Source: Desulfobacterales bacterium (GTDB lineage: Bacteria > Desulfobacterota > Desulfobacteria > Desulfobacterales > Desulfobacteraceae). From it: a stretch of 26,574 bases of DNA. A model generated the notes under the pieces. It had not been told where the DNA came from. It did not search any database and saw only the letters and a program-made list of their open reading frames with translations. The position numbers and the translations under genes were made by a program. This document shows positions 1-8,826 of this stretch, one piece after another. Numbering within the stretch: position 1 is the first letter of the stretch; every line of letters begins with the position of its first letter. The stretch spans positions 1-26,574 of the forward strand of contig JAKSAU010000324.1 of assembly GCA_022361535.1 (NCBI GenBank), in the 5' to 3' direction.

Positions 1-114
1 CATTTAACAGCGAAATTTTGCTTTCTGAGCGTATTCAACGGCAAACTCCTTTAACCCATTTCCTAAAAAAAGATCAAGTAAGCTATTATTTTTCTTGACA
101 AATAAAAACACATA

Positions 115-161
115 AGTCTTATTGTATAAATGTATGACATTAAGACTATTGGGAATATAAT
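115..161 (+). promoter_or_regulatory. Candidate promoter and operator of the GntR-peptide transport operon
   Basis: A -35-like ATGACA (134-139) and a perfect TATAAT (156-161) are separated by 16 bp. A perfect inverted repeat, AGTCTTA (115-121) and TAAGACT (141-147), flanks the -35 element, with TTGTATAAATGTATGACA inside it. FadR-type regulators usually bind short dyads over their own promoter, so autoregulation by the first gene is plausible. The transcription start and the binding are inferred only. Confidence 0.45.
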
Positions 162-181
162 ATACTTAATAAGGACAGCCC

Positions 182-904
182 ATGGCATTAAAAATCCAAA
201 AGTTAAGGCAGAACAGGCGTTTCCATGATGTGGTGGAACAACTTCAGGACGCTATCCTGTCTGGTGAACTCAAGCCCGGAGAAACCCTGCCCCCTGAAAT
301 GAAGCTTAAAGAGATGTTTGACACCGGAAGGGGGACCATCAGAGAGGCACTTCGTATTCTTGAGCAGAAAGGCCTTGTGGACATCCGGATCGGTGCCGGG
401 GGCGGTGCCTTTGTTAAAGAAATGGGAACTGAAAAAATATCCGAACACCTGAATATGCTTATCCAATTCAAAAAGGTGGATATCGATCATATTTCCAAGT
501 TCAGGGAAGGTGTGGAAGGGCTTGTCGCTGAAATCGCTGCCCAGAAGTCAACAGCCGGAGATATAGAAGCACTTCGCGCTCTTTTGGCCCGGATTGAAAG
601 CCTGTTGGATCAGGATCACTCATATTGGGATCGATTTATAGAAATCGATATCGAACTGCATAAAGCAATTGCAAAGATTGCTGCCAATCCGATTTACGAA
701 GCTGTAATCGACATGATTCACCAAAATATCATCGGCAAAGATGTTCATTTCACGGAAAAAGACAAAGGTGTTTTGGAACAGAACTTAGCCGATCTCACCG
801 CCATTGTGGACGCTATTGAACAAAAGGACGGCACAGAGGCAAAAAGAATGGCACGGGTCCATGTTACCCGTTTCAAAGATAATTTGGCCAATGAACTAAA
901 CTAA
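182..904 (+). CDS. FadR/GntR-family transcriptional regulator (FCD domain)
   Basis: DNA-binding repressor that probably controls the peptide-transport/iadA operon it heads. Residues 10-78 form a GntR winged helix, with the typical string ILSGELKPGETLP and a recognition region around GRGTIREALRILEQKGLV. Residues about 95-235 form an all-helical FCD ligand domain. Of the usual metal ligands, D156, H160 and H227 are present. The position that normally reads E-H before the helix ending AI reads D-L (near 204-205), so the metal site may be incomplete. The length of 240 residues is normal. The ATG at 182 has AAGGA six bases upstream. The next gene starts within 16 bp of the stop. The family is certain; the effector is unknown, and an acidic or dipeptide-derived ligand would fit the operon. 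Confidence 0.9.
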   Translation: MALKIQKLRQNRRFHDVVEQLQDAILSGELKPGETLPPEMKLKEMFDTGRGTIREALRILEQKGLVDIRIGAGGGAFVKEMGTEKISEHLNMLIQFKKVDIDHISKFREGVEGLVAEIAAQKSTAGDIEALRALLARIESLLDQDHSYWDRFIEIDIELHKAIAKIAANPIYEAVIDMIHQNIIGKDVHFTEKDKGVLEQNLADLTAIVDAIEQKDGTEAKRMARVHVTRFKDNLANELN

Positions 905-919
905 ATGAAAGGATTACCC

Positions 920-2494
920 ATGAAACGAATCTGTGTGTTTATTATTGCAGCAATGGCCATTGCTGCATTCTGTGTACCTGCCCATGCCGGCAAGACCTTG
1001 GTTTACGGCAAGGCCCAGGCTGCCATCGCATTGGACCCAGGCGCCGTAGACGAAGGCGGTTCCTCCTCTGTGGCCTCCCAAATTTTTGATTCCCTGTTGG
1101 CCTATGAACCCGGGGGAACAAAAATTGTTCCCGCACTTGCAGAAAAATGGACCGTATCCGAAGACGGCAAGGAAATCACCTTTTTTCTCCGCAAGGGGGT
1201 CAAATTTCATGACGGCACAAAAATGGATGCGGATGCCGTAGTATTTTCTCTCGCCCGGCAGCATTTTGAAGACCACCCATTTCATAAGTTCGGTCCCTGG
1301 AAATACTGGAATACATCAGGTTTCAAAGACATATTCAAAAAAGACGGTTCCCTGAAAAAGAAAGGGATCATCAAGGATATTGTCAAGGTGGATGATCATA
1401 CGGTAAAAGTGCTTCTGAACCAGGCTGACGCCGCCATTATGGTTAACTTCACCCTGTATTTTACCTCTATTGTTTCTCCCGCAGCAGCAAAGAAATACGG
1501 TGCGGATTTTAGAAAGAACCCAGTGGGTACAGGTGCTTTCCGATTTGTTAAATGGGTTAAAGACGACCATGTTATGCTCAAGAAAAACAAGGATTACTGG
1601 GGCGAAAAAGCAGGGATTGATAACCTTATTTTCAAAGTGTATCCCGATGCCACAGCCAGGAGCATGGCCCTGATCAAGGGGGAAGTGGATGTCATTGAGC
1701 CCCCTGATGCCGACAACCTTAAGGAACTTGCAAAAAATAAGGACATCAAGATCTTGTCCAAGGAAGGCCTTACCATGGGCTACGTCTGCATGAATGTGGA
1801 AAGAAAACCCTTTGACAACAAACTGGTACGCCAGGCTGTAAACTATGCAGTCAATAAGGCGGAAATCATCCAGGCGGTATACGGAAAACTCGGCACCCCT
1901 GCCTCCATGCCCATGCCTCCCAGCCTCTGGGGATTTAACAAAGATATCCCCGCCTACGAATATGATCCTGAAAAGGCCAAATCTCTGCTCAAAGAGGCAG
2001 GGTATCCGGACGGTTTCGAGATAGAGCTTTTTGCCCTGCCGGTGTCCAGACCCTACAACCCCAATGGAAAAAAAGTTGGTGAAATCATGCAGGCCCAGTT
2101 GAAGAAGGTGGGCATCAACGCAAAAATCGTCAGCTATGATATCGGCACTTACTGGGATAAAGTGGATGCAGGTGAATTCGATATGTGTATGACCGGATGG
2201 AGCGGCGAACCTGATCCCAACGACTGGCTCCACCGTTTGTTTACCTCCGGCTACCTCAACTCTGCCCGCTGGAACAACGATGCGTACACGGATCTGGTAA
2301 ACGAAGCCAGGACCGTCAGCGATATTGCCAAGCGGTCTGAATTGTACAAAAAAGCCCAGGAAATTATCCATGAAGAAGCACCGGTGGTGATGCTGGCATA
2401 TGGTGTTCTTACTGCACCGGTTAGAAGCAATGTGGAAAATCACATCATCTATCCGTCGAGTAAACTTGTCCTGCGCCACATCCGACTGAAATAA
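920..2494 (+). CDS. ABC transporter substrate-binding protein, peptide/nickel family (SBP_bac_5)
   Basis: Periplasmic receptor of the dipeptide/oligopeptide importer encoded by the next four genes. The mature part has the DppA/OppA family order: an LVYGKAQAAIALDPG start, the segment ALAEKWTVSEDGKEITFFLRKG, FHDG, the NPVGTGAF motif near residues 202-208, and VRQAVNYAVNK in the second lobe. I place the start at ATG 920, with AAAGGAT eight bases upstream. This gives a 23-residue signal peptide (MKRICVF...PAHA before GKTL) and 524 residues. ATG 905 would only add MKGLP before it. The linked isoaspartyl dipeptidase suggests small peptides, possibly beta-aspartyl dipeptides, as ligand. The ligand is inferred and cannot be read from the sequence. 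Confidence 0.92.
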   Translation: MKRICVFIIAAMAIAAFCVPAHAGKTLVYGKAQAAIALDPGAVDEGGSSSVASQIFDSLLAYEPGGTKIVPALAEKWTVSEDGKEITFFLRKGVKFHDGTKMDADAVVFSLARQHFEDHPFHKFGPWKYWNTSGFKDIFKKDGSLKKKGIIKDIVKVDDHTVKVLLNQADAAIMVNFTLYFTSIVSPAAAKKYGADFRKNPVGTGAFRFVKWVKDDHVMLKKNKDYWGEKAGIDNLIFKVYPDATARSMALIKGEVDVIEPPDADNLKELAKNKDIKILSKEGLTMGYVCMNVERKPFDNKLVRQAVNYAVNKAEIIQAVYGKLGTPASMPMPPSLWGFNKDIPAYEYDPEKAKSLLKEAGYPDGFEIELFALPVSRPYNPNGKKVGEIMQAQLKKVGINAKIVSYDIGTYWDKVDAGEFDMCMTGWSGEPDPNDWLHRLFTSGYLNSARWNNDAYTDLVNEARTVSDIAKRSELYKKAQEIIHEEAPVVMLAYGVLTAPVRSNVENHIIYPSSKLVLRHIRLK

Positions 2495-2572
2495 AAGGCT
2501 TGCGACATATCCCAGGCCCCGGATTGCTTTGAAACGCATTCCGGGGCCTGGATGCCTGACTGGAATAAAGCA

Positions 2573-3586
2573 ATGTTAAAATACATATCCAAACGGCTCC
2601 TTCTTTTGATTCCTACCCTGTTCGGGGTGGTGACCATTGTGTTTTTTATGATGTCCCTGGCACCCGGGGATCCGGCCCGGCTGGCACTGGGAGCCCATGC
2701 CACACCCGAGGCAGTGGAGGTCATGCGCCAGGAACTTGGGTTGGACCAGCCGCTGCACATCCAATACATCAAATACCTCAAACAGGTGGTCCAGCTGGAC
2801 TTTGGAAAAAGTATCAAAACCGGTGAACCGGTGCTTTATGAACTTCTCAGCCGTTTTCCGGCGACTATTGAATTGTCATTTATATCCATTGTCATTGCCA
2901 CTATTTTAGGCATCCTGGCCGGTATTGTATCGGCCACCCGTCAGAATTCAGTTGTGGATTTTTCAGCGATGTTTGCGGCATTGGTCGGGGTTTCAATGCC
3001 GGTGTTCTGGCTTGCCCTGCTGTTGATTATGGTCTTCTCCGTGGGACTCAACCTCTTTCCGACGGGCGGGCGAATGAATATTCGCCTGTTTTTCGAACCC
3101 ATCACCCAATTTTACCTTGTGGACAGCCTGATCTACCTGGTCAAAGAGCAGGATCCCACATATCTGATTTCAACCCTCAAGCACATTACCCTGCCGGCCA
3201 TCGCCCTTGCTACCATTCCGCTTGCAGTGATTGCCAGGGTGACCCGCTCGTCTATGCTGGAGGTGGTACGCCAGGATTATATCCGTACGGCACGGGCAAA
3301 AGGACTTTCCCAGCGGAAGGTGATCTACAAGCATGCACTCAGAAACGCCCTTTTGCCGGTGGTAACCATCATCGGCATTGAGTTCGGGTACAACCTGGCA
3401 GGGGCTGTCCTTACCGAGGAGATCTTTTCATGGCCCGGCATCGGGCGGTGGCTTTATGCTGCCGTGACAGCCCGGGACATCCCGGCGGTTCAGGGCGGTG
3501 TCATCCTCATTGCCACGGTGTTTGTGCTTGTGAACCTGACCGTGGATATTATCTACGCCTTTATCAATCCCAAGATTAGGTATTAA
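2573..3586 (+). CDS. dppB: Peptide ABC transporter permease, DppB type
   Basis: Inner-membrane permease of the peptide importer. It starts MLKYISKRLLLLIPTLFGV, the hallmark first transmembrane helix of DppB/OppB proteins, followed by SLAPGDPARLALG. The EAA loop that contacts the ATPase is DYIRTARAKGLSQRKVIYKH, followed by ALRNALLPVVTIIG. About six hydrophobic segments are visible. I prefer ATG 2573 (337 residues) because it gives the canonical N-terminus; ATG 2552 would prepend MPDWNKA. It lies 78 bp after the binding-protein stop, the longest gap in the operon, and 10 bp before the next permease. Confidence 0.93.
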   Translation: MLKYISKRLLLLIPTLFGVVTIVFFMMSLAPGDPARLALGAHATPEAVEVMRQELGLDQPLHIQYIKYLKQVVQLDFGKSIKTGEPVLYELLSRFPATIELSFISIVIATILGILAGIVSATRQNSVVDFSAMFAALVGVSMPVFWLALLLIMVFSVGLNLFPTGGRMNIRLFFEPITQFYLVDSLIYLVKEQDPTYLISTLKHITLPAIALATIPLAVIARVTRSSMLEVVRQDYIRTARAKGLSQRKVIYKHALRNALLPVVTIIGIEFGYNLAGAVLTEEIFSWPGIGRWLYAAVTARDIPAVQGGVILIATVFVLVNLTVDIIYAFINPKIRY

Positions 3587-3596
3587 AAGATCAGGT

Positions 3597-4463
3597 ATGA
3601 ATATGATGAATCGATTTGAAAATACCATATGGTATGATAACTGGCTCCAGCTTAAACAGAACCGTTCTGCCATGCTTGGACTGGTTATTATTGCCCTTTT
3701 TGCTTTTGTCGCCCTGGTGGCGCCATTGCTTTCCACGCATGATCCCCTGGTACAGGACGTTGCCAACCGGTTGTCCAAACCCTTTGAGAACGGATATTTT
3801 TTAGGCTCGGATGACTTTGGGCGGGATATCTTTTCCCGGATTCTTTACGGGGCAAGGATTTCTCTTGTCATCGGTGCGATCGCTATCGGGATATCCCTGA
3901 CCTGCGGTACAACACTGGGTCTGGTTTCCGGGTTTTACGGCGGCACCCTTGATGTCATCATCATGGGGCTGGTGGACATCATGCTTGCTTTCCCGTATAT
4001 CCTTCTGGCCATTGTCATTGTCTCTATCCTCGGACCGTCCCTGAGTAACGCCATGATCGCCATCGGTATCGTGGGGATCCCCAGGTTTGCCCGGATCATT
4101 CGAGCCCAGGTGCTTGCGGAAAAGGAGAACGACTATATCCTCGTAGAGCGAAGCCTGGGCACCTCGGACATTGAGCTGATGTTCTTTTCCATCCTGCCCA
4201 ACTGTATGGCACCCATCATCGTCCAGGTAACTTTGGGGTATGCCGGAGCCATCCTGTCATCAGCCGCACTCTCCTTTTTGGGCCTTGGCACCCAGCCGCC
4301 GACACCTGAATGGGGTCTGATGTTAGCCTCTGCCAAACAATTTGTGGCCACGGCCTGGTGGGTGGTCACCTTTCCCGGTATTGCCATACTTTTGTCTGTT
4401 CTGGGGTTCAACCTTTTGGGTGACGGACTGAGGGATGTGCTGGATCCCAGATTGAAAAACTAA
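3597..4463 (+). CDS. dppC: Peptide ABC transporter permease, DppC type
   Basis: Second inner-membrane permease of the peptide importer. The N-terminal helix LKQNRSAMLGLVIIALFAFVAL and the cytoplasmic-side sequence LGSDDFGRDIFSRILYGARISL are typical of DppC/OppC (OppC N-terminal plus BPD_transp_1 domains). The EAA-like loop near 180-205 reads ENDYILVERSLGTSDIELMF; the usual EAA alanines are replaced by valine and glutamate. The length of 288 residues is normal. Three possible ATG starts lie close together (3597, 3603, 3606), and the AGG at 3593 suits 3603 better. It is followed by the ATPase gene after 12 bp. Confidence 0.93.
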   Translation: MNMMNRFENTIWYDNWLQLKQNRSAMLGLVIIALFAFVALVAPLLSTHDPLVQDVANRLSKPFENGYFLGSDDFGRDIFSRILYGARISLVIGAIAIGISLTCGTTLGLVSGFYGGTLDVIIMGLVDIMLAFPYILLAIVIVSILGPSLSNAMIAIGIVGIPRFARIIRAQVLAEKENDYILVERSLGTSDIELMFFSILPNCMAPIIVQVTLGYAGAILSSAALSFLGLGTQPPTPEWGLMLASAKQFVATAWWVVTFPGIAILLSVLGFNLLGDGLRDVLDPRLKN

Positions 4464-4475
4464 GGAGCATACCCC

Positions 4476-5498
4476 ATGGAAAACCAATTAAACACTACCA
4501 CCGTACCTATACTTGAGGTTGAAAATCTCATCACTGAGTTTCCAACCCCCAAAGGCATTGTCCGGGCGGTTAACAATGTCTCTTTTAGAGTGGATAAAGG
4601 CAAAACACTGGCCTTAGTTGGAGAATCAGGATGCGGAAAATCTGTTACTGCTCTTTCCATCATGGGCCTGCTCTCCCATCCTGGCCGTATCAGCCAGGGC
4701 CGTATCAATTTTGAAGGCCGGGACCTGTCCGTTTTATCCGACCGTAAGATGCGGCGGATCCGGGGTAACCGCATTTCCATGATTTTCCAGGAGCCCATGA
4801 CGTCCTTGAATCCTGTATTCAGGATCAAAGACCAGATGATTGAGACCTTTCTTGAGCATCAGGATATGTCTAAAAAAGAGGCCCTGAACCGTTCCATCGA
4901 ACTATTGAAGCTGGTGGGTATCCCGTCCCCTGAAAAGCGGGTCATGGACTTTCCCCACCATCTGTCCGGCGGTATGCGCCAGCGTGTAATGATTGCCATG
5001 GCCCTGACCTCTGACGAACCCGGCCTGCTTATCGCAGACGAGCCCACTACTGCTTTGGATGTGACCATTCAGGCCCAGATTTTAAGGCTCATAAGGGAAC
5101 TGCAGGCTCAAACAGGCATGTCACTTTTGCTCATCACCCATGACATGGGTGTGGTGGCGCAAATGGCCGATGATGTCGCGGTCATGTATGCAGGTAAAAA
5201 AATAGAATCCGCTGTGGTCACTGACCTGTTTGAAGCCCCGGCCCATCCTTATACCCGGGGGCTTCTCAACTCTATTCCGTCCAATAAAAAATACAGGGGC
5301 GCCCGGCGGCTTGAAGCTATTGCCGGATATGTACCCAATCTACTTGAGCTTGGGCAGGGATGCCCATTCCAGAATCGCTGTGAATTAAAAATTGACCGCT
5401 GCAATACCGTTTTTCCCCGGGAAACACGTATCAAGGGGGAACACCGGGTCTGCTGCCATGTAACAGGACAACAGGTGCAGGAGAATGAAAATGACTGA
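4476..5498 (+). CDS. dppD: Peptide ABC transporter ATP-binding protein, DppD type
   Basis: Cytoplasmic ATPase of the peptide importer. Walker A is [10 protein letters not shown] (49-58), the Q-loop is FQEP (104-107), the signature is LSGGMRQR (163-170), Walker B is [12 protein letters not shown] (184-195), and the switch histidine is in LLITHDMG. The C-terminal part, with [15 protein letters not shown], is the oligopeptide/dipeptide transporter extension whose four Cys residues bind an Fe-S cluster in some relatives. The length of 340 residues is normal. It overlaps the following ATPase gene by 8 bp when that gene starts at 5491, which points to translational coupling. Confidence 0.94.
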   Translation: MENQLNTTTVPILEVENLITEFPTPKGIVRAVNNVSFRVDKGKTLALVGESGCGKSVTALSIMGLLSHPGRISQGRINFEGRDLSVLSDRKMRRIRGNRISMIFQEPMTSLNPVFRIKDQMIETFLEHQDMSKKEALNRSIELLKLVGIPSPEKRVMDFPHHLSGGMRQRVMIAMALTSDEPGLLIADEPTTALDVTIQAQILRLIRELQAQTGMSLLLITHDMGVVAQMADDVAVMYAGKKIESAVVTDLFEAPAHPYTRGLLNSIPSNKKYRGARRLEAIAGYVPNLLELGQGCPFQNRCELKIDRCNTVFPRETRIKGEHRVCCHVTGQQVQENEND

Positions 5499-6477
5499 GC
5501 CGCTGGTCCGGGTATCCGGACTAAAAAAATACTTTCCCGTCAAATCAGACCGACTCTGGGGGAAATCAGGTACCCTCAAGGCTGTAGATGATGTCTCGTT
5601 TGACCTGCATTCTTCCGAAACCCTCGGGGTGGTCGGAGAGTCCGGCTGCGGCAAGTCCACGGTGGGCAAGACCATACTCAGGCTTTATGAAAAGGACGGG
5701 GGACAGGTGTTCTTCAAAGGAAAAGATATCTTTTCCATGACCAAACAAGAGTTGAAACAAATCAGACAGCATATGCAGATGGTGTTTCAAGACCCTTTTT
5801 CATCACTCAATCCCAGAAAAAGGATCAAGGAAATCATTGGTCAGCCTTTAAGAATTTTCAATTGGGGAACCAAACCTGAAATTTCTGACAAAGTAGATGC
5901 TTTGCTGGAAGAGGTCGGTCTCAATCCCAAATACCGGGATCGGTATCCCCACCAGTTTTCCGGGGGGCAGCGCCAGCGTATCGGTATTGCCCGGGCCATT
6001 GCCCTGGAACCCGAATTCATCATCTGTGACGAATCGGTATCAGCGCTTGATGTTTCCATCCAGGCCCAGGTGCTGAATCTGCTGCTGGATCTCCAGGAGA
6101 AATACAAGCTGGCATATCTTTTTATTGCCCATGATCTATCTGTGGTGGAATTCATGTCCTCACGGATTATGGTCATGTACCTGGGCAGGACCGTGGAAAT
6201 GGCAGACAGACAGACCCTGGTTGAAAACCATCTTCACCCTTATACCCAATCCCTTTTTGCCGCTTCCCCGGGAATTGATCCTCAAAACAGGGATGCAGGT
6301 GTAATCCTTTCAGGTGATGTCCCTTCACCCATCAATCCGCCTGCCGGCTGCCATTTTCATCCCAGGTGTCCCCATGCCATGGGAATCTGCAAAGAGGAAT
6401 ATCCCGAATTTATCGAGTCTGCGCCGGGGCATGGTGTGGCCTGCCACCTTTACACGACTGCCCAAAAAGGAGCCTGA
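5491..6477 (+). CDS. dppF: Peptide ABC transporter ATP-binding protein, DppF type
   Basis: Second ATPase of the peptide importer. Walker A is GESGCGKST (49-57), the signature is FSGGQRQR (156-163), Walker B is [12 protein letters not shown] (176-187) and the switch region is LFIAHDLS. The residue after the catalytic glutamate is serine instead of the usual proline, a variant seen in some OppF-like proteins. The C-terminal [12 protein letters not shown] and [14 protein letters not shown] belong to the oligo_HPY extension. I choose ATG 5491, seven bases after AGGAG (5479-5483); the in-frame ATG at 5485 is too close to that site. The stop is one base before the iadA start codon. Confidence 0.93.
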   Translation: MTEPLVRVSGLKKYFPVKSDRLWGKSGTLKAVDDVSFDLHSSETLGVVGESGCGKSTVGKTILRLYEKDGGQVFFKGKDIFSMTKQELKQIRQHMQMVFQDPFSSLNPRKRIKEIIGQPLRIFNWGTKPEISDKVDALLEEVGLNPKYRDRYPHQFSGGQRQRIGIARAIALEPEFIICDESVSALDVSIQAQVLNLLLDLQEKYKLAYLFIAHDLSVVEFMSSRIMVMYLGRTVEMADRQTLVENHLHPYTQSLFAASPGIDPQNRDAGVILSGDVPSPINPPAGCHFHPRCPHAMGICKEEYPEFIESAPGHGVACHLYTTAQKGA

Positions 6478-6478
6478 T

Positions 6479-7612
6479 ATGCTGACCCTGATTAAAAATG
6501 TAGATCTTTTCTCCCCGCAACCCATGGGCCAAAAGGATATCCTTGTGGCGGACCGAAGGATTGCCGCCATTGAAGACAAAATTGATCTGCCTGAGAGCCT
6601 GCCGGGCCTGGAGATTGTCGATGCCCGTGGGCTGACAGCTGTTCCCGGATTTGTGGACAATCATGTCCATATCACAGGCGGTGGCGGGGAGGGCGGATTC
6701 GACACCCGCACCCCTGAACTTGAAATCAAGGAACTGATCAAGGCCGGTGTAACGACGGTGATCGGCGTCAGAGGAACCGACGGGTTTTCCCGGTCCATGC
6801 AAAACCTGGTGGCAAAGGCCAAATCAATCCGGAAACAGGGGTTTTCCTGCTGGATTCTGACTGGTTCTTACCAGGTACCGGTCCGTACCCTTACCGGCTC
6901 AATTGAATCGGACATCATGATGGTGGAAGAAATCATAGGCACCGGAGAAATTGCCGTCGCCGACCACAGATCATCCCATCCAGGGATCGAGGACCTTTTA
7001 TCACTTGCTTCATCCACCCGGGTTGGCGGGATGCTGTCCGGAAAATCAGGGGTGGTGAATTTGCATCTCGGTGACGGGGAAAAAGCGTTTGACATCGTAA
7101 AGGCAATCGTCAACCAGAGTGACATTCCTGCCCGGCAACTGGTCCCAACCCATGTAAACCGGAATTACGATCTGCTTTGCCAGGCCTATGACTGGGCCAA
7201 AAGTGGCGGATTCATCGATATGACGGCGTCCGGTTTTGTGGCAGGCAAGGATGACCCCAGGACCCGGTGCAGCCGGGCATTGATACATGCATTGGAATTG
7301 GGTGTTCCCATAGAGAATGTATCCTTTTCATCGGACGGCCAGGGCAGTTTGCCTATATTCGGACCGGATAACCAAATATGCGGGGCTGGTGTGGGCACCT
7401 GCTCATCCCTGATTGAAGAAGTCAGGGATTTAGTTCTGGAACTTGATACATCCTTTGAAACAGCGCTCAGGCCTGTCACCCAAACCCCATCTGAAATCTA
7501 CGGGCTTCCTGGAAAAGGCAGACTTATCCCCTCATATGACGCAGACATTTTGCTTTTGGATCATGGATTAAATATTAATCGTGTCATGTCAGGAGGTATT
7601 TTTTACAGCTGA
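6479..7612 (+). CDS. iadA: Isoaspartyl dipeptidase (beta-aspartyl peptidase), amidohydrolase family
   Basis: Zinc amidohydrolase that cleaves beta-Asp-Xaa dipeptides arising from isoaspartate-damaged protein. From memory of E. coli IadA, the active-site residues line up as HVH (H62, H64), E71 in GGGGEGG, Y131, H196, H225 in PTHVNRN, and D286 in SSDGQGS. The position of the carbamylated lysine (K162 in E. coli) holds E157, in GTGEIAVADHRS. Start ATG 6479 follows AAAAAGGAG and overlaps nothing; it gives 377 residues, close to the 390 of E. coli. A longer in-frame opening from 6314 would only be an overlap with the ATPase gene. As last gene of a peptide-import operon it probably processes the imported substrate. 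Confidence 0.95.
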   Translation: MLTLIKNVDLFSPQPMGQKDILVADRRIAAIEDKIDLPESLPGLEIVDARGLTAVPGFVDNHVHITGGGGEGGFDTRTPELEIKELIKAGVTTVIGVRGTDGFSRSMQNLVAKAKSIRKQGFSCWILTGSYQVPVRTLTGSIESDIMMVEEIIGTGEIAVADHRSSHPGIEDLLSLASSTRVGGMLSGKSGVVNLHLGDGEKAFDIVKAIVNQSDIPARQLVPTHVNRNYDLLCQAYDWAKSGGFIDMTASGFVAGKDDPRTRCSRALIHALELGVPIENVSFSSDGQGSLPIFGPDNQICGAGVGTCSSLIEEVRDLVLELDTSFETALRPVTQTPSEIYGLPGKGRLIPSYDADILLLDHGLNINRVMSGGIFYS

Positions 7613-7936
7613 TAACCGTCCTATTAAATATGGGGGATAAGACAAAGATATTTAGACATAATAGAAAAAGAGCGTCTAAAAATTCTGGTATTAAAGCTCC
7701 ATTTTTCTAAAGTAAGCCTGCACCCTAAATATTTGTGGTTGAACATTTTTTTCAAAAGCGGTCAATGATAGATATATGTCACACCTTACATTTACTATCC
7801 TGCCGAATCGAAAAGTAATCTAATTCCTCGTCCAGAAAAGCGGGTAGGATCATTCGGTGTTTTGTATATATTTGATATACAGATGTTTGGGGGAATCAGA
7901 GCCTGGCGGGAGCCACTTACCCTGATCCCAAAGTAA
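7613..7936. other. Intergenic region between iadA and cbiK (convergent)
   Basis: 324 bp between two converging genes with no supported coding sequence. It holds a weak inverted repeat just after iadA (TTTAGAC 7651-7657, GTCTAAA 7674-7680, 16-base loop, no T-run) and a strong hairpin at 7891-7929, listed separately. No clear rho-independent terminator for iadA is visible. Confidence 0.6.
7891..7929 (-). terminator. Strong GC-rich hairpin just downstream of cbiK
   Basis: The outer stem pairs GGGA-A-TCAG (7891-7899, one bulged A) with CTGATCCC (7922-7929). Inside it TGGC-GGGA-GCCA (7904-7915) forms a second perfect 4-bp stem with a tetraloop. It begins eight bases past the cbiK stop codon on the - strand, so it may end or stabilise that transcript. 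A T-run is lacking, so intrinsic termination is not certain. Confidence 0.4.
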
Positions 7937-8788
7937 TTAGTAATGTTTTGCCAGCAACAGGGCCCGCTCTATGCGATTGATAAACTCATCATTGACTGCC
8001 GGGTAATGGGCCAGTCCTTTGAACCGCTCATAGCCGTCAATAAAGACGGTGGGGCATTCCACCTCAAACCCTTGTTTTTCCAACAAACTTCGCCAGCTAT
8101 CGTCTTCCCCCATTAAATCGTCCTCTGCGTGTAGTCCTGCAAAATACATCATGGGGATGATCTTGATTCTCTTGTAACGGGCAGCGGACTGTTCCCGTTC
8201 CATTCTGGCAAAGACGGCCTCATGATCCGGTATCCCTTCAACCGAGGCAGTTACAACATTTAGATAGAGATCGGACAACAATCTTTCAAAGCCCGTATAA
8301 ATAATGTTAGCTGGATCGGCGGCCAAGGGAGTCCCGTGTATGGCCAGCAGGTTGAGCCCTTCCTCAGAATTTAAGAATTCAGGTTGAATCGCCTTGATGA
8401 TCTGTTTGATAAACTGCCATCGGTGGAAAAGGGTTTCACCGAGAAACACCCGCAACCCCGGGAAAAAACTGCAGGTTTCCGCCAACTGCTGATACTCGGT
8501 ACCCGGAAAAATGTGAAGGGGTTGAACCACAGCCTTACGATATCCGTCAGCCTCCACTTTTGCCAAGGTTTCCTGCAGGCTTGGTAGCCCTAATTTTTTA
8601 CGGATAATTTCCGAAGTATACGCCCAGTAGACGGTGGTATCTGGATAGTGCTCATCCAATTTTTTATTGAAAAGATCAAGGGCAGCCCTTGCCCTGTTGG
8701 TACTTCCGAAAGCGGCAATAACCAGTGCCGGTTTTTCCTTTAGGGCAGGCAGCCGCATTTTACGGCCCACATATCCATGTTGGTGCAT
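7937..8788 (-). CDS. cbiK: CbiK-family sirohydrochlorin cobaltochelatase, divergent
   Basis: Class II chelatase that inserts a divalent metal, normally Co2+, into sirohydrochlorin in the anaerobic B12 pathway; some relatives handle iron. The family fold is visible from ALVIAAFGS to the C-terminus. The three metal ligands of CbiK appear as H151 (AIHGTP), E184 (SVEGIP) and H220 (AGLHAEDD), with spacing near the family's. Departures: the usual AGDHA-type motif is AGLHA, and an LHIFPGTEY segment replaces the common LHVIPGEEY. I choose ATG 8788, ten bases after AAGGAG, giving 283 residues; a TTG at 8815 would extend it without a site. There is no signal peptide, so it is cytoplasmic. It lies 212 bp downstream of the zur-like gene on the same strand, away from any other B12 gene. 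Confidence 0.85.
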   Translation of the reverse strand: MHQHGYVGRKMRLPALKEKPALVIAAFGSTNRARAALDLFNKKLDEHYPDTTVYWAYTSEIIRKKLGLPSLQETLAKVEADGYRKAVVQPLHIFPGTEYQQLAETCSFFPGLRVFLGETLFHRWQFIKQIIKAIQPEFLNSEEGLNLLAIHGTPLAADPANIIYTGFERLLSDLYLNVVTASVEGIPDHEAVFARMEREQSAARYKRIKIIPMMYFAGLHAEDDLMGEDDSWRSLLEKQGFEVECPTVFIDGYERFKGLAHYPAVNDEFINRIERALLLAKHY

Positions 8789-8826
8789 ACTCAACTGGCT
8801 CCTTAAATAAATCAAAACACCAACCG

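Noticed and set aside
1..57. A short - strand frame ending in a stop near position 4, resembling the tail of a protein (KEFAVEYAQKAKF)
   Set aside because: Only about 18-32 codons, no ribosome site or recognisable family; could be chance or a remnant.
1316..2539. A long open frame of 407 codons on the - strand
   Set aside because: It is antisense to the peptide-binding protein gene, whose family motifs and signal peptide are clear.
7843..7930. Resemblance to part of a cobalamin riboswitch (GGGGAATC followed by GCCACT) next to a CbiK gene
   Set aside because: The orientation points away from a cobalamin gene start, the B12 box is missing, and the GC-rich part is better explained as a simple hairpin.
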